Of a stretch of DNA of 64,000 bases, positions 7,838-15,496 are shown in pieces. The position numbers were made by a program, and so were the translations under genes. The notes below the pieces were generated by a model, which saw only the letters and a program-made list of their open reading frames with translations, made no database searches and had not been told where the DNA came from. Within the stretch, counting starts at the first letter, position 1. Every line of letters starts with the position of its first letter. Source of the DNA: Bacteroidales bacterium. GTDB taxonomy: Bacteria; Bacteroidota; Bacteroidia; Bacteroidales; ML635J-15. Location of the stretch: assembly GCA_017651185.1 (NCBI GenBank), contig JAGCDJ010000025.1, positions 186,001 through 250,000 on the forward strand, written 5' to 3'.

Positions 7838-8590
7838 CTATTTTTTATTTTTTTTCTTCTTCATTGCAACTAACTCGACTTCTGAGTTATTTACGCTCAA
7901 TCCGTCAAGGGACGCAAGGAATTTGCCCAACTGCGAAAATTTGTAGTTTCGTGAGTCGAAGTCGGGGTACATCTTTTTCAAGCGCGATCCTATTTCGCTG
8001 AGGTTTGTAACCCTGTCGTTGGCCATGTTGTCGGCAACCATACGGCGAACTGCACTTGCAATAAATTCCTTCGAAACTGGCGGCACATCTTCACCCTCGG
8101 CAACTGCTTTACGATACTTATCAAGCGATTCGTCTGGTATAACTCGTTCTAACTCAATAAATTCATCGCATGCCTTACGAAGCGTAACTATGGTCTTCTT
8201 CTCTCCCATTCCTATTAGGTACTTGCCAGTTTCGCGAAGACGGGATGCCAAAGTAGTGAAGTCACTGTCGCTCGAAACCAAGCAGAAACAATCGACATCT
8301 GTATTTAAATGCAAAATATCCATTGCATCTATTATCAGTTTGGAATCCACACAGTTTTTTCCAGAGGCATTGCGGGTTTGGGTTACAAGGTGCATACCTT
8401 TGTTCTTGCATGTGTGTATCCACGCATTGGGCGTAACGGCACCCTTATCGTCAACCGACACGTATGCATTCTTTACTATCACCCTACCGTAACGGGTAAG
8501 CGAATTCATTATGCCATCGGCATATTTGTTAGAGATGTTTTCAGCATCTATTAACAATGCTATCTTGTAGTTACAATTTTCTGTTGTCAT
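7838..8590 (-). CDS. NYN-domain RNase-like protein with C-terminal LOTUS/OST-HTH domain
   Basis: 250 residues. The N-terminal NYN (LabA/DUF88, PIN-like) domain spans about 8-150 with acidic residues in the expected places: LLIDAEN (Asp15), VDSKLIIDAMD (Asp82, Asp88) and VSSDSDF (Asp108, Asp110). The second domain (about 173-242) fits an OST-HTH/LOTUS RNA-binding fold: VRRMVADNM...SEIGSRLKKMYPDFDSRNYKFSQLGKFL. The C-terminus is Lys-rich. Family knowledge suggests a metal-dependent ribonuclease or RNA-binding regulator. It lies 10 bases downstream of the DUF4476 gene on the same strand. Confidence 0.9.
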   Translation of the reverse strand: MTTENCNYKIALLIDAENISNKYADGIMNSLTRYGRVIVKNAYVSVDDKGAVTPNAWIHTCKNKGMHLVTQTRNASGKNCVDSKLIIDAMDILHLNTDVDCFCLVSSDSDFTTLASRLRETGKYLIGMGEKKTIVTLRKACDEFIELERVIPDESLDKYRKAVAEGEDVPPVSKEFIASAVRRMVADNMANDRVTNLSEIGSRLKKMYPDFDSRNYKFSQLGKFLASLDGLSVNNSEVELVAMKKKKNKK

Positions 8591-8600
8591 TATAAGGAAA

Positions 8601-9461
8601 TTATTGTCTGCTTATATATTTGTTCAACTCGTCAACCGATGAAGAAAAATCGAATACATTGTTTACCAAGTAATATTTGTTCTTGTCAAAGCAATATGCA
8701 TAGGCATACTTTAAAAATTCCAACTTGGTGCTTTCAAAATCGAACAGGCGTGCAATTTCTGCCAACTGGCTGGCTGTCATCAATTCCGATGCAACTATCT
8801 GCTTTGCAATAGTAAGTTTAGTCTGTTCGAAATCGGCATTCTCAATCGTATGCTTTGCCTCAATGAAATCTGCATCCGAACACGGCATTATTACAGGTTC
8901 CTGTGCTGGTTGCTCCACTATTATTACCTGCGGAGGATTGTGATGACCATGATGTCCACCCTGCGGCGGTTGCTGAGGAGGGAACTGTCCCTGCGGTGGA
9001 AAGTTTCCTTGAGGGGGCTGTGGTGGATAATTACCCTGTTGTGGATGCTGCCCGTTAGGAGGATACTGACCATGAGGCGGCTGTTGATTATGATTTCCGT
9101 GCTGGTTGTGATTACCATTTTGCGGATGAGGTGGATAGTTGCCATGTTTCTGATTAAGGTTTATTTGTCCACTCCTTGAATTACAGTTTAGCGAATAGTT
9201 GTTGTTTCCATGGTGCAGGCGCATTACAGTTGTCATTTCCGACCTGCGCTTGTTTTCCACTACTATGCGGATATTGTAGTCCCAATCGGCATATAGTCCA
9301 TCAACTTGTATAAAAGATTCTGGATGATGGTTTTGTTGCTTACCATTTATGTAAACCCAGAAACGTTCGCTTCTTTCACTTTCAAATGTCACCGATGCAT
9401 TCTGTGCAAACGAATATGCGCTTGTCAATGCAATGAATACGAATAAACAAAACTTTTTCAT
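8601..9461 (-). CDS. Secreted DUF4476 protein with His/Pro/Gln/Gly-rich linker
   Basis: 286 residues. The signal peptide (1-20) ends at FAQ. Residues 21-100 form a beta-rich region. Residues ~105-178 are a low-complexity tract of Gly, Asn, His, Pro and Gln with repeated GNYPP/GQFPP units, which could bind metal through its histidines. Residues 194-286 match DUF4476, a helical domain common in Bacteroidota exported proteins (CSDADFIEAKHTIENADFEQ...). Function unknown; periplasmic or surface location expected. It heads the minus-strand run DUF4476-NYN-GT2. Confidence 0.82.
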   Translation of the reverse strand: MKKFCLFVFIALTSAYSFAQNASVTFESERSERFWVYINGKQQNHHPESFIQVDGLYADWDYNIRIVVENKRRSEMTTVMRLHHGNNNYSLNCNSRSGQINLNQKHGNYPPHPQNGNHNQHGNHNQQPPHGQYPPNGQHPQQGNYPPQPPQGNFPPQGQFPPQQPPQGGHHGHHNPPQVIIVEQPAQEPVIMPCSDADFIEAKHTIENADFEQTKLTIAKQIVASELMTASQLAEIARLFDFESTKLEFLKYAYAYCFDKNKYYLVNNVFDFSSSVDELNKYISRQ

Positions 9462-9521
9462 CTTACTAAATTTTAAAATTTACGATGCTAAAATAGGTGA
9501 ATTTTTAATTTCCGCAAAATA

Positions 9522-9553
9522 AAAAAAGACACCCAATTGGATGTCTTTTTTTT
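9522..9553 (-). terminator. Terminator after tRNA-Cys (possibly bidirectional)
   Basis: AAAAAGACA...TGTCTTTTT hairpin with A and T runs on its two sides, directly beyond the 3' end of tRNA-Cys. Confidence 0.75.
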
Positions 9554-9554
9554 G

Positions 9555-9625
9555 AGGTACCTTGCAGAATCGAACTGCAGTACCCAGTTTTGCAGACTGG
9601 TGCCTCACCACTCGGCCAAGGTACC
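9555..9625 (-). tRNA. tRNA-Cys (anticodon GCA)
   Basis: 71 nt on the minus strand. Acceptor stem GGTACCT / AGGTACC, anticodon stem CCAGT / ACTGG around loop CTGCAAA (anticodon GCA), T-arm CTGCA GTTCGAT TCTGCAG-type. CCA is not encoded. The short length is typical of tRNA-Cys. Confidence 0.95.
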
Positions 9626-9651
9626 TTAACGGACTGCAAAAGTAGTGCTTT

Positions 9652-9840
9652 TTATTTACCCGCCAAAATTTTTTCCTTGTTTTTTAAAATTTTGGTCATA
9701 CAGTCCTCGCAAAGACAATCAAAGTATTTGCCTCTCAAATAGTTGGCAACATCTTCGGGAATGGTGATGCGTGTACACCAGCAATCTTCACTTTGCGAGC
9801 ATTCAAATGTCTTGTGACATTCCGGACAAGTCTTTTGCAT
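9652..9840 (-). CDS. Cysteine-rich CWC family protein
   Basis: 62 residues from the ATG at 9840; a TTG three codons upstream is less likely. Two CxxC-type pairs are seen (CPECHKTFEC and CLCEDC) plus the CWC motif in SEDCWCTRI that names the family. It probably binds zinc. Function unknown. It lies between tRNA-Cys and ferredoxin on the same strand, after the ferredoxin terminator. Confidence 0.8.
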   Translation of the reverse strand: MQKTCPECHKTFECSQSEDCWCTRITIPEDVANYLRGKYFDCLCEDCMTKILKNKEKILAGK

Positions 9841-9860
9841 AGTTTTCAATTTTATGATTC

Positions 9861-9890
9861 AAAAAAATAGGTTGCCGATATGGCAACCTA
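9861..9890 (-). terminator. Ferredoxin terminator
   Basis: TAGGTTGCC / GGCAACCTA, 9-base stem with a 5-base loop, followed on the minus strand by seven T. Confidence 0.85.
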
Positions 9891-9912
9891 TCAATCTCTT
9901 TTCAGACTGCTA

Positions 9913-10080
9913 TTATTCCTCTGAAATTGCACCAACTGGGCATGCACCTGCGCAAGTACCGCAAGATACGCATTCGTTAGCATCGATTACATAAGGAGTT
10001 CCTTCTTTGATAGCGCCTGTTGGGCATTCGCCAGCGCATGTACCGCAAGATACGCAGTCGTTACTGATTTTATAAGCCAT
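9913..10080 (-). CDS. 2[4Fe-4S] ferredoxin
   Basis: 55 residues. Two clostridial-type cluster motifs are present: CVSCGTCAGECP (9-20) and CVSCGTCAGACP (37-48), each CxxCxxCxxxCP. This is a small soluble electron carrier for anaerobic metabolism (for example pyruvate:ferredoxin oxidoreductase or hydrogenase). A -7 box (TACCTTTG, minus strand, 10125-10132) lies about 45 bases upstream and a terminator follows at once, so it is a single-gene unit. Confidence 0.97.
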   Translation of the reverse strand: MAYKISNDCVSCGTCAGECPTGAIKEGTPYVIDANECVSCGTCAGACPVGAISEE

Positions 10081-10124
10081 TTCTTTAAAATTTAAATATT
10101 AATTAATACTGAAAATTTCGCTGG

Positions 10125-10132
10125 CAAAGGTA
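10125..10132 (-). promoter_or_regulatory. -7 box for ferredoxin
   Basis: TACCTTTG on the minus strand, with a TTG about 18 bases upstream fitting the -33 element. Confidence 0.5.
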
Positions 10133-10206
10133 GTTATTTTTTTTCAACACCAACAAAACATTTTAGCATATTATTCGTTATGGTTTTTGGATTCGTTTTT
10201 AAGTTT

Positions 10207-10214
10207 TAATTTTG
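10207..10214 (+). promoter_or_regulatory. -7 box for the flippase gene
   Basis: TAATTTTG, 17 bases before the ATG at 10232. Confidence 0.5.
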
Positions 10215-10231
10215 CAGTCCTATTCTTAAGG

Positions 10232-11695
10232 ATGAAGAGAAACTTTGTGATTAACCTTTGCTTTCTCCTATTCCTGAATATCTTGGTAAAACCTTTCTGG
10301 ATATTCGGAGTGGAGCGATCGGTACAGAACATTGTCGGTGCCGAGGAGTTCGGCATATATTTTTCGTTGCTAAACTTCTCGCTCCTGCTCAACATCATCC
10401 TCGACATGGGCATAACCAATTTTAACAACCGCAACATTGCCCAGAACCGTAACCTACTCGACAAAAGTCTGTCCAATTTATTGGCACTCAGGATTGTACT
10501 TGCAGGGGTATATGTTGCCATTTCAATGATAGTTGCACTTTGCCTCGGATACGAAATGCGTCAGATGAAAATCCTTGGCATATTGGTTGTCAACCAGTTC
10601 CTACAGTCGATGACGCTATACCTGCGCTCAAATGTCAGCGGTATGCAGATGTTCAAGACCGACAGTATGCTCTCGATACTCGATCGTTTGCTGATGATAA
10701 TTTTCTGTAGTATACTGGTTTGGGGACACATAACCGATACGCCAATTAAAATTGAATGGTTTGTCCTCACACAAACTGCATCATATTTCATTACTGCGCT
10801 GGTTGCTTTCCTCATCGTTTTCAGCAAGACAAAGCATTTCCGCCTTAATTTCCAGATGAAATATTTCATCGCCTTCATCAAGCAAAGTTTTCCGTATGCA
10901 TTGCTCATTCTTCTCATGGCGTTCTACAACCGCATCGACTCTGTAATGCTTGAACGTATGCTTCCTGATGGCAAAGAACAGGCAGGTATTTACGCGCAGG
11001 CGTTTAGAATATTGGAGGCCGCATCAATGTTTGCATACTTGTTCTCGGTGCTATTACTGCCAATGTTTGCCCGAATGATAAAGCAGAAACAGAATGTGGA
11101 AGGACTGTGCAAGACGGCTTTCGTGCTTATTTTTGTGCCAGCAATTGCACTTATGAGCGTCTGCCTTTTCTTCAATGGCGACATCATGGGACTTATGTAC
11201 TTCGAACATATTGAAACCAGTTCAATAGTTTTGTCTATATTAATGGTGGGCTTCGTAGGAATCTGCATAACCTACATTTTCGGCACCTTGTTAACCTCAA
11301 ACGGCAGCTTGAAATACTTGAACATTATGGCCGCTTGCGGAATGGTACTCAACATTATATTAAACTTTGCTCTTATTCCACATTATGGTGTTGTAGGTGC
11401 AGCAATTTCGAGCATGGTCACCCAACTTGCAACAGGACTTTGCCAGTACATTATTGCCTTCCGCATATTCAAGTTTAATTTCAATTTGAAATTCACAATC
11501 GTGACTACCGTATTTGTAATAATAGCAGTAGCAACAGCATATTTCGCAAATATGATCAATTACAACCGCTGGATTGTTCTATGTGGGGTGGCTGTAGTTT
11601 GCGTGCTAGTGGCTGTTATACTTCGCGTACTTGATTTGCGTTCGGCAATAGGAATGATAAAGGAAAGTTTGGCAAAGAAGAAGGAGCAGAATTAA
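10232..11695 (+). CDS. Polysaccharide flippase (Wzx / MATE-like)
   Basis: 487 residues from ATG 10232; an upstream TTG at 10187 would lie across the promoter. About 12-14 hydrophobic segments span the whole protein, with short polar loops, and FWIFGVERSVQNIVGAEEFGIYF near the N-terminus resembles the oligosaccharide flippase family. It is expected to move lipid-linked glycan units across the inner membrane. It is convergent with the GT2 gene at 11697-12722 (one base between stops), which suggests a shared envelope-glycan role. Confidence 0.88.
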   Translation: MKRNFVINLCFLLFLNILVKPFWIFGVERSVQNIVGAEEFGIYFSLLNFSLLLNIILDMGITNFNNRNIAQNRNLLDKSLSNLLALRIVLAGVYVAISMIVALCLGYEMRQMKILGILVVNQFLQSMTLYLRSNVSGMQMFKTDSMLSILDRLLMIIFCSILVWGHITDTPIKIEWFVLTQTASYFITALVAFLIVFSKTKHFRLNFQMKYFIAFIKQSFPYALLILLMAFYNRIDSVMLERMLPDGKEQAGIYAQAFRILEAASMFAYLFSVLLLPMFARMIKQKQNVEGLCKTAFVLIFVPAIALMSVCLFFNGDIMGLMYFEHIETSSIVLSILMVGFVGICITYIFGTLLTSNGSLKYLNIMAACGMVLNIILNFALIPHYGVVGAAISSMVTQLATGLCQYIIAFRIFKFNFNLKFTIVTTVFVIIAVATAYFANMINYNRWIVLCGVAVVCVLVAVILRVLDLRSAIGMIKESLAKKKEQN

Positions 11696-11696
11696 A

Positions 11697-12722
11697 TTAC
11701 TTTCCAAATATCTCCCTCGAAGTTTGCTTTTTACCAAGGAAATGCTTGAAAACTATACTTCCGCAGTACATTCCAACAATTTCGGATGAAGGTTTGCGAG
11801 TTATAGGCAATCTCTTTTGCTTCATTTTCTTCTTGTTCTTCAAAAATTCGCCGTAGGCGCGGAAAACTGCATGACATTCCTTGAAGTTTCCTTGGAAAAT
11901 CATTCTTACAGCTGCAACAACATCAAGGAAGAAGCGGACAAACAATACTTTTCCTATTTCTTTGTCTGGAAGGTTCTTAACAACAAGATAAAGGTTATTG
12001 CGGAAATTGAGGAAAGTCTTGAATGGATTTGACTTTGGCAAAGCTCCGCCACCTACATGGTATATTTCGGATTTTGGTTCACAAACTACGCGATAACCAG
12101 AGTTTTGCACTCTCCAGCACAAGTCAATTTCTTCCTGATGTGCAAAGAAATCATCATCGAAACCGCCAACCTCAAAGAACAACTTGGCGCGTATGAACAA
12201 TGCCGCACCGCTTATCCAGAGGCAGTCCTCGCGTGTGTCGTGCTGACCGTTATCGGTTTCAAGACACTCGAAAAGCCGACCACGGCAGAACGGATATCCG
12301 TACTTGTCGATGTAACCACCGGCTGCTCCAGCATATTCAAATTTTTCACGATTGTTGTAGTCTATAAGTTTAGGACCACATGCGCCTATAGTCTGGTCAC
12401 TATCCATAAGTTCTACAAGCGGTGAAATCCAATTCTTTCCAACTTCAACATCGGAGTTTAAAAGCATAAAATATTCTGCATCTATTTCTTTCAGTCCACG
12501 ATTGTAACCACCTGCAAAACCATAGTTTTTGTCAAGTTTTACAAGTTGTATCTGCGAAAAATTTTCGGAAATAAACTGAATTGAACTATCGGTAGAACCA
12601 TTATCAATTATACAAATGCGAGCCAGTTCGGAATTTGTGTTTTCTACAAGCGTATGCAGAAACTGACGGAGAAATTTTTCACCGTTCCAATTTAATATTA
12701 CGATTGCTGTTCGTGCTGGCAT
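11697..12722 (-). CDS. GT2 glycosyltransferase, rhamnosyltransferase-like
   Basis: 341 residues, soluble GT-A fold. Motifs: AIVILNWNGEKFL (6-18), IIDNGSTDSS, NYGFAGGYNRGL, LLNSDVEV (metal-binding region), ISGAALFIRAKLF and the acceptor loop DDDFFAHQEEIDLCWRVQ. This is the WcaA/RfbF-type group that adds sugars to O-antigen or exopolysaccharide. The C-terminus is Lys/Arg-rich and may attach to the membrane. It converges on the flippase gene. Confidence 0.88.
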   Translation of the reverse strand: MPARTAIVILNWNGEKFLRQFLHTLVENTNSELARICIIDNGSTDSSIQFISENFSQIQLVKLDKNYGFAGGYNRGLKEIDAEYFMLLNSDVEVGKNWISPLVELMDSDQTIGACGPKLIDYNNREKFEYAGAAGGYIDKYGYPFCRGRLFECLETDNGQHDTREDCLWISGAALFIRAKLFFEVGGFDDDFFAHQEEIDLCWRVQNSGYRVVCEPKSEIYHVGGGALPKSNPFKTFLNFRNNLYLVVKNLPDKEIGKVLFVRFFLDVVAAVRMIFQGNFKECHAVFRAYGEFLKNKKKMKQKRLPITRKPSSEIVGMYCGSIVFKHFLGKKQTSREIFGK

Positions 12723-12833
12723 TTGTCATTAAAATCGAAGCGCAAAATTAATAAAATAAATTTGTGTCATGACAAATGAGCTGTCTTTCATTAATATTTT
12801 CTTACAATATTGACTTGTATGTAAAATTTTATG

Positions 12834-12841
12834 TAAGTTTG
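12834..12841 (+). promoter_or_regulatory. Promoter of porQ
   Basis: -7 box TAAGTTTG with a TTG at 12810-12812 and a 21-base spacer, close to the Bacteroidota consensus; the ATG follows at 12858. Confidence 0.6.
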
Positions 12842-12857
12842 CGCGTTATTTCTAAAG

Positions 12858-13904
12858 ATGAAACGACTTGTAATTATAGTTATACTCTCAATGATTTGTC
12901 TTTCTGCATTTTCGCAGAACGGCGGAGATAAAACATACAAGTTCCTCAACATACCCACTTCATCTAGAATTACAGCTTTGGGTGGATTTAATATTTCGCA
13001 TATTGATGGCGACTTAAGTTTTGTAAACGCAAATCCAGCTATGCTTACAGCCGACATGCATAATCAGTTTGTACTAAGCTATACTAATTATGTTTCAGAC
13101 ATAAATCTCGGTTATGCAATTTATGCACGCAATTTTGAAAAAGTTGGAATTTTTTCTGCTGGAATACAATACCTTAACTACGGAAGATTCTATAACACAA
13201 ACGAATACGGAGAAATTCTTGGCAAATTCAATGCTGCCGACTATGCTATAAACATTTCGTACGCATATCCGCTTAAAAAATTCAATTTCGGCGGTACTTT
13301 AAAGACTATAGTTTCCGATTATTTTGAAGCTACTTCGTTTGGTGTGGCTGTTGATTTAGGTGCAACATACAAGGACACAGCATCTTTATTTTCGGTTGGT
13401 ATGGTTGTCAAAAACCTTGGTTTTCAAATTAAAAGATACACAAAAGGCGTTCGCGAAGGTTTACCTATTGATCTACAATTAGGAATTACAAAGAAATTCA
13501 AGCATGCTCCGTTTTCACTTTCTCTTACTGCAATCGACCTTGTAAACTGGAGTCTTCGCTACGAAAGTACATTGCGAACTAATTATGATAATGGTGAAGA
13601 AAAGCAGGAAAACTTTCTTAATAAACTAGGTCATGCTGGCGATGAACTTATGCGCCACTTTGTTCTTGGTATAGATATAAACATCAAGAATGTATTTTAC
13701 ATTTCACTTGGTTACAACTATCGTCGTCGCGCAGAACTGGCACTTCCAAATAAAGGTAAGATTGTCGGTTTCTCTGCTGGTTTTGGTTTATGCCTCAAAA
13801 AATTCAGTTTGGAATATTCATATTCATCATACCATATTGCAGGGTCGGTGAACTATGTATCGCTGAAAATAAACTTGGAAAATATAATGAGAAAGAATCA
13901 ATAA
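12858..13904 (+). CDS. porQ: Type IX secretion system protein PorQ
   Basis: 348 residues. The signal peptide (1-20) ends at AFSQ. The mature part is a beta-barrel-like repeat pattern; GGDKTYKFLNIPTSSRITALGG and FVNANPAMLT are characteristic of PorQ. PorQ is an outer-membrane component needed with PorU/PorV/PorZ for processing and attaching T9SS cargo. Cargo with C-terminal sorting domains is encoded in this window (19496, 56843). It is followed by a dispersed repeat patch. Confidence 0.9.
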   Translation: MKRLVIIVILSMICLSAFSQNGGDKTYKFLNIPTSSRITALGGFNISHIDGDLSFVNANPAMLTADMHNQFVLSYTNYVSDINLGYAIYARNFEKVGIFSAGIQYLNYGRFYNTNEYGEILGKFNAADYAINISYAYPLKKFNFGGTLKTIVSDYFEATSFGVAVDLGATYKDTASLFSVGMVVKNLGFQIKRYTKGVREGLPIDLQLGITKKFKHAPFSLSLTAIDLVNWSLRYESTLRTNYDNGEEKQENFLNKLGHAGDELMRHFVLGIDINIKNVFYISLGYNYRRRAELALPNKGKIVGFSAGFGLCLKKFSLEYSYSSYHIAGSVNYVSLKINLENIMRKNQ

Positions 13905-13906
13905 AT

Positions 13907-13965
13907 TGTTTCTAAGTTTCTCACTGACGCTGTTTCTATGGCTACGCCGTTTCTAAGTTTCTAAA
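13907..13965. repeat. Dispersed GTTTC / GGCTACGCC repeat patch, locus 2
   Basis: GTTTCTAAGTTTC and TTTCTATGGCTACGCCGTTTC, the reverse complement of the units at 6604-6728, in the gap between the convergent porQ and birA genes. Confidence 0.65.
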
Positions 13966-14003
13966 TCTTTATGAATTCGCAAGTATATTAGCCATTAATC
14001 ATT

Positions 14004-14738
14004 CTAATCATCCACCAACTTTATCTGCTTTACCTCGCATTCGCAAAGCTGGCCAGATACTGCCTGTACAACTATTTTTCCAGATGGCTTAACATCAACT
14101 ATGCTGCCGCTTATTTCATCCTTTATGCCTTGAATCTTCCAAATTGCTATTTCTCCAAATTTGTAAAGGTTTAAAAGATAGTCGAGGCGAAGATCTGCAA
14201 AAGGTATATCCTTTATTTCATTGAGCTTCTTCTCCACCCTTTCCGAAATTTCTGTTACAAATTCCTTTATATCGTATGTTTCACCAGTGATATTTTTCAA
14301 TGAAATCGGATTTGGCAACCACTTAGGAAATTTCTCCTGATTAAGGTTTATTCCTACACCTATAATAGACGACTTAACCATATTGCCGTCTAACTTGTTT
14401 TCGATAAGTATTCCGCCAAGTTTTTTACCTTCGTAATAAATATCATTCGGCCACTTGATCTTCGTCTTAATGCCCTTTATTTTCAAAAATTCGAATATGG
14501 CCATAGATGTTGCCAGACTGACTTTGAAAATTTCTTCAGTTTTTATTTCGGTAAACAGGGCAATACTGAAAAGTGCATTACTTCCATCGTCGCTTACCCA
14601 GACGTTCTGTCCCATGCCCTTTCCCTTTGTCTGGGAATTGGTATATACAGTTGTTGGTTCACTTATTTCTCCTGCCGAAAGTTTTTCGGAGATATAAGCA
14701 TTGGTGGAATCTATTTCTTTAAGTTCTATGTATTTCAT
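14004..14738 (-). CDS. birA: Biotin-[acetyl-CoA-carboxylase] ligase
   Basis: 244 residues, the short form without the N-terminal DNA-binding domain of E. coli BirA. The biotinoyl-AMP site is seen in TKGKGMGQNVWVS (38-50), the KIKWPNDIYYEGKKLGG region (98-112) and IGVGINLN. A C-terminal SH3-like part follows (IWKIQGIKDEISGSIVDV). It joins biotin to carboxylase carrier proteins. Monocistronic on the minus strand. Confidence 0.95.
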   Translation of the reverse strand: MKYIELKEIDSTNAYISEKLSAGEISEPTTVYTNSQTKGKGMGQNVWVSDDGSNALFSIALFTEIKTEEIFKVSLATSMAIFEFLKIKGIKTKIKWPNDIYYEGKKLGGILIENKLDGNMVKSSIIGVGINLNQEKFPKWLPNPISLKNITGETYDIKEFVTEISERVEKKLNEIKDIPFADLRLDYLLNLYKFGEIAIWKIQGIKDEISGSIVDVKPSGKIVVQAVSGQLCECEVKQIKLVDD

Positions 14739-14744
14739 TTTTAT

Positions 14745-15490
14745 AATTTTTTATCTGTTTCTATTGAGACACAAAATTATGCGTCTTTACTTTTTTATCA
14801 CTTTCATTTTTCAATTTTTTGAATCCTGCTTTTTCAAAAAATCATAATAACAATAATATATTTTATTTAAATAAATTTAATTGATGATTATTATTAATGC
14901 TTGTTAATTGGTTAGTAATTTTCTGAAATTTTCTCTTGCAAGTTAACCCAAAAAAGTTTTTTTATTGCGAGGATTTTTAGCGATAGATTTATGTTTCAGC
15001 ATTTTTGCCAAGAAGAAAAATGACGATTTTTTATGTTCTTCTTTCAAGTTGATTTTGCATTTTCATTGTTCACTTCGCACATCTTTTCTGTTGAAAAAAA
15101 TACATCAAAAAATAATAAAAAATTCTTGCCTAAATTCAACTTCCATATAGTCGAGCACCTTACAATTTTGCAAGAAAAATTTAATAATTTTTATTCACAG
15201 AAATAATCAGTATGAAACGCTAATTGTTAATTTCGATAAGTCATTTAAGACAACAACTTACGAAAAATGCAATTTTTCAATAAATTTTGTTTCAACAAAT
15301 TAACTGCAATTTTCAAAAAGTTGATAAAAATTACTTGTGTATTTCAAAGAGCGTGAAAATTAATTGATAATGTATAATTGACAATTAATAATTGATAATT
15401 ATTAGAATTATTTTAGTTTATTTTACAACTTGAAACAACATTCTTTATAAGAATATTGTCCATTATTCATTATCCATTGTCAATTAATTA
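14745..15490. other. 750-base AT-rich gene-free region
   Basis: No convincing gene: the 61-codon frame at 14965-15150 is AT-biased and has no family features. The right end holds the degenerate repeat TAATTGATAATGTATAATTGACAATT... with an inverted partner near 15460-15495. A single DnaA-box-like TTATTCACA is at about 15193. It is the upstream region of birA and the 3' flank of the serine dehydratase gene. Confidence 0.45.
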
Positions 15491-15496
15491 ATTAAT
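15362..15496. repeat. AATTGATAATTGACAATT-type repeat with inverted partner
   Basis: Short degenerate units of ATAATTGA / ACAATTAATA on the left and the complementary ATTATCCATTGTCAATTAATT on the right frame a small AT-rich spacer. This type of repeat is common between Bacteroidota genes. Confidence 0.5.

Noticed and set aside
8924..9179. Frames opposite the low-complexity tract of the DUF4476 gene
   Set aside because: They are products of the repeated codons on the other strand and show no independent signal.
10187..10231. TTG start for the flippase at 10187
   Set aside because: It lies upstream of and across the -7 box; the ATG at 10232 fits better.
14965..15150. A 61-codon frame as a gene
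   Set aside because: AT-biased, no domain, no conserved neighbour and no clear promoter; judged spurious.
14745..15490. Replication origin in the AT-rich gap
   Set aside because: Only one DnaA-box-like TTATTCACA is seen; no box cluster and no dnaA gene. The parS sites suggest an origin nearby, but not specifically here.
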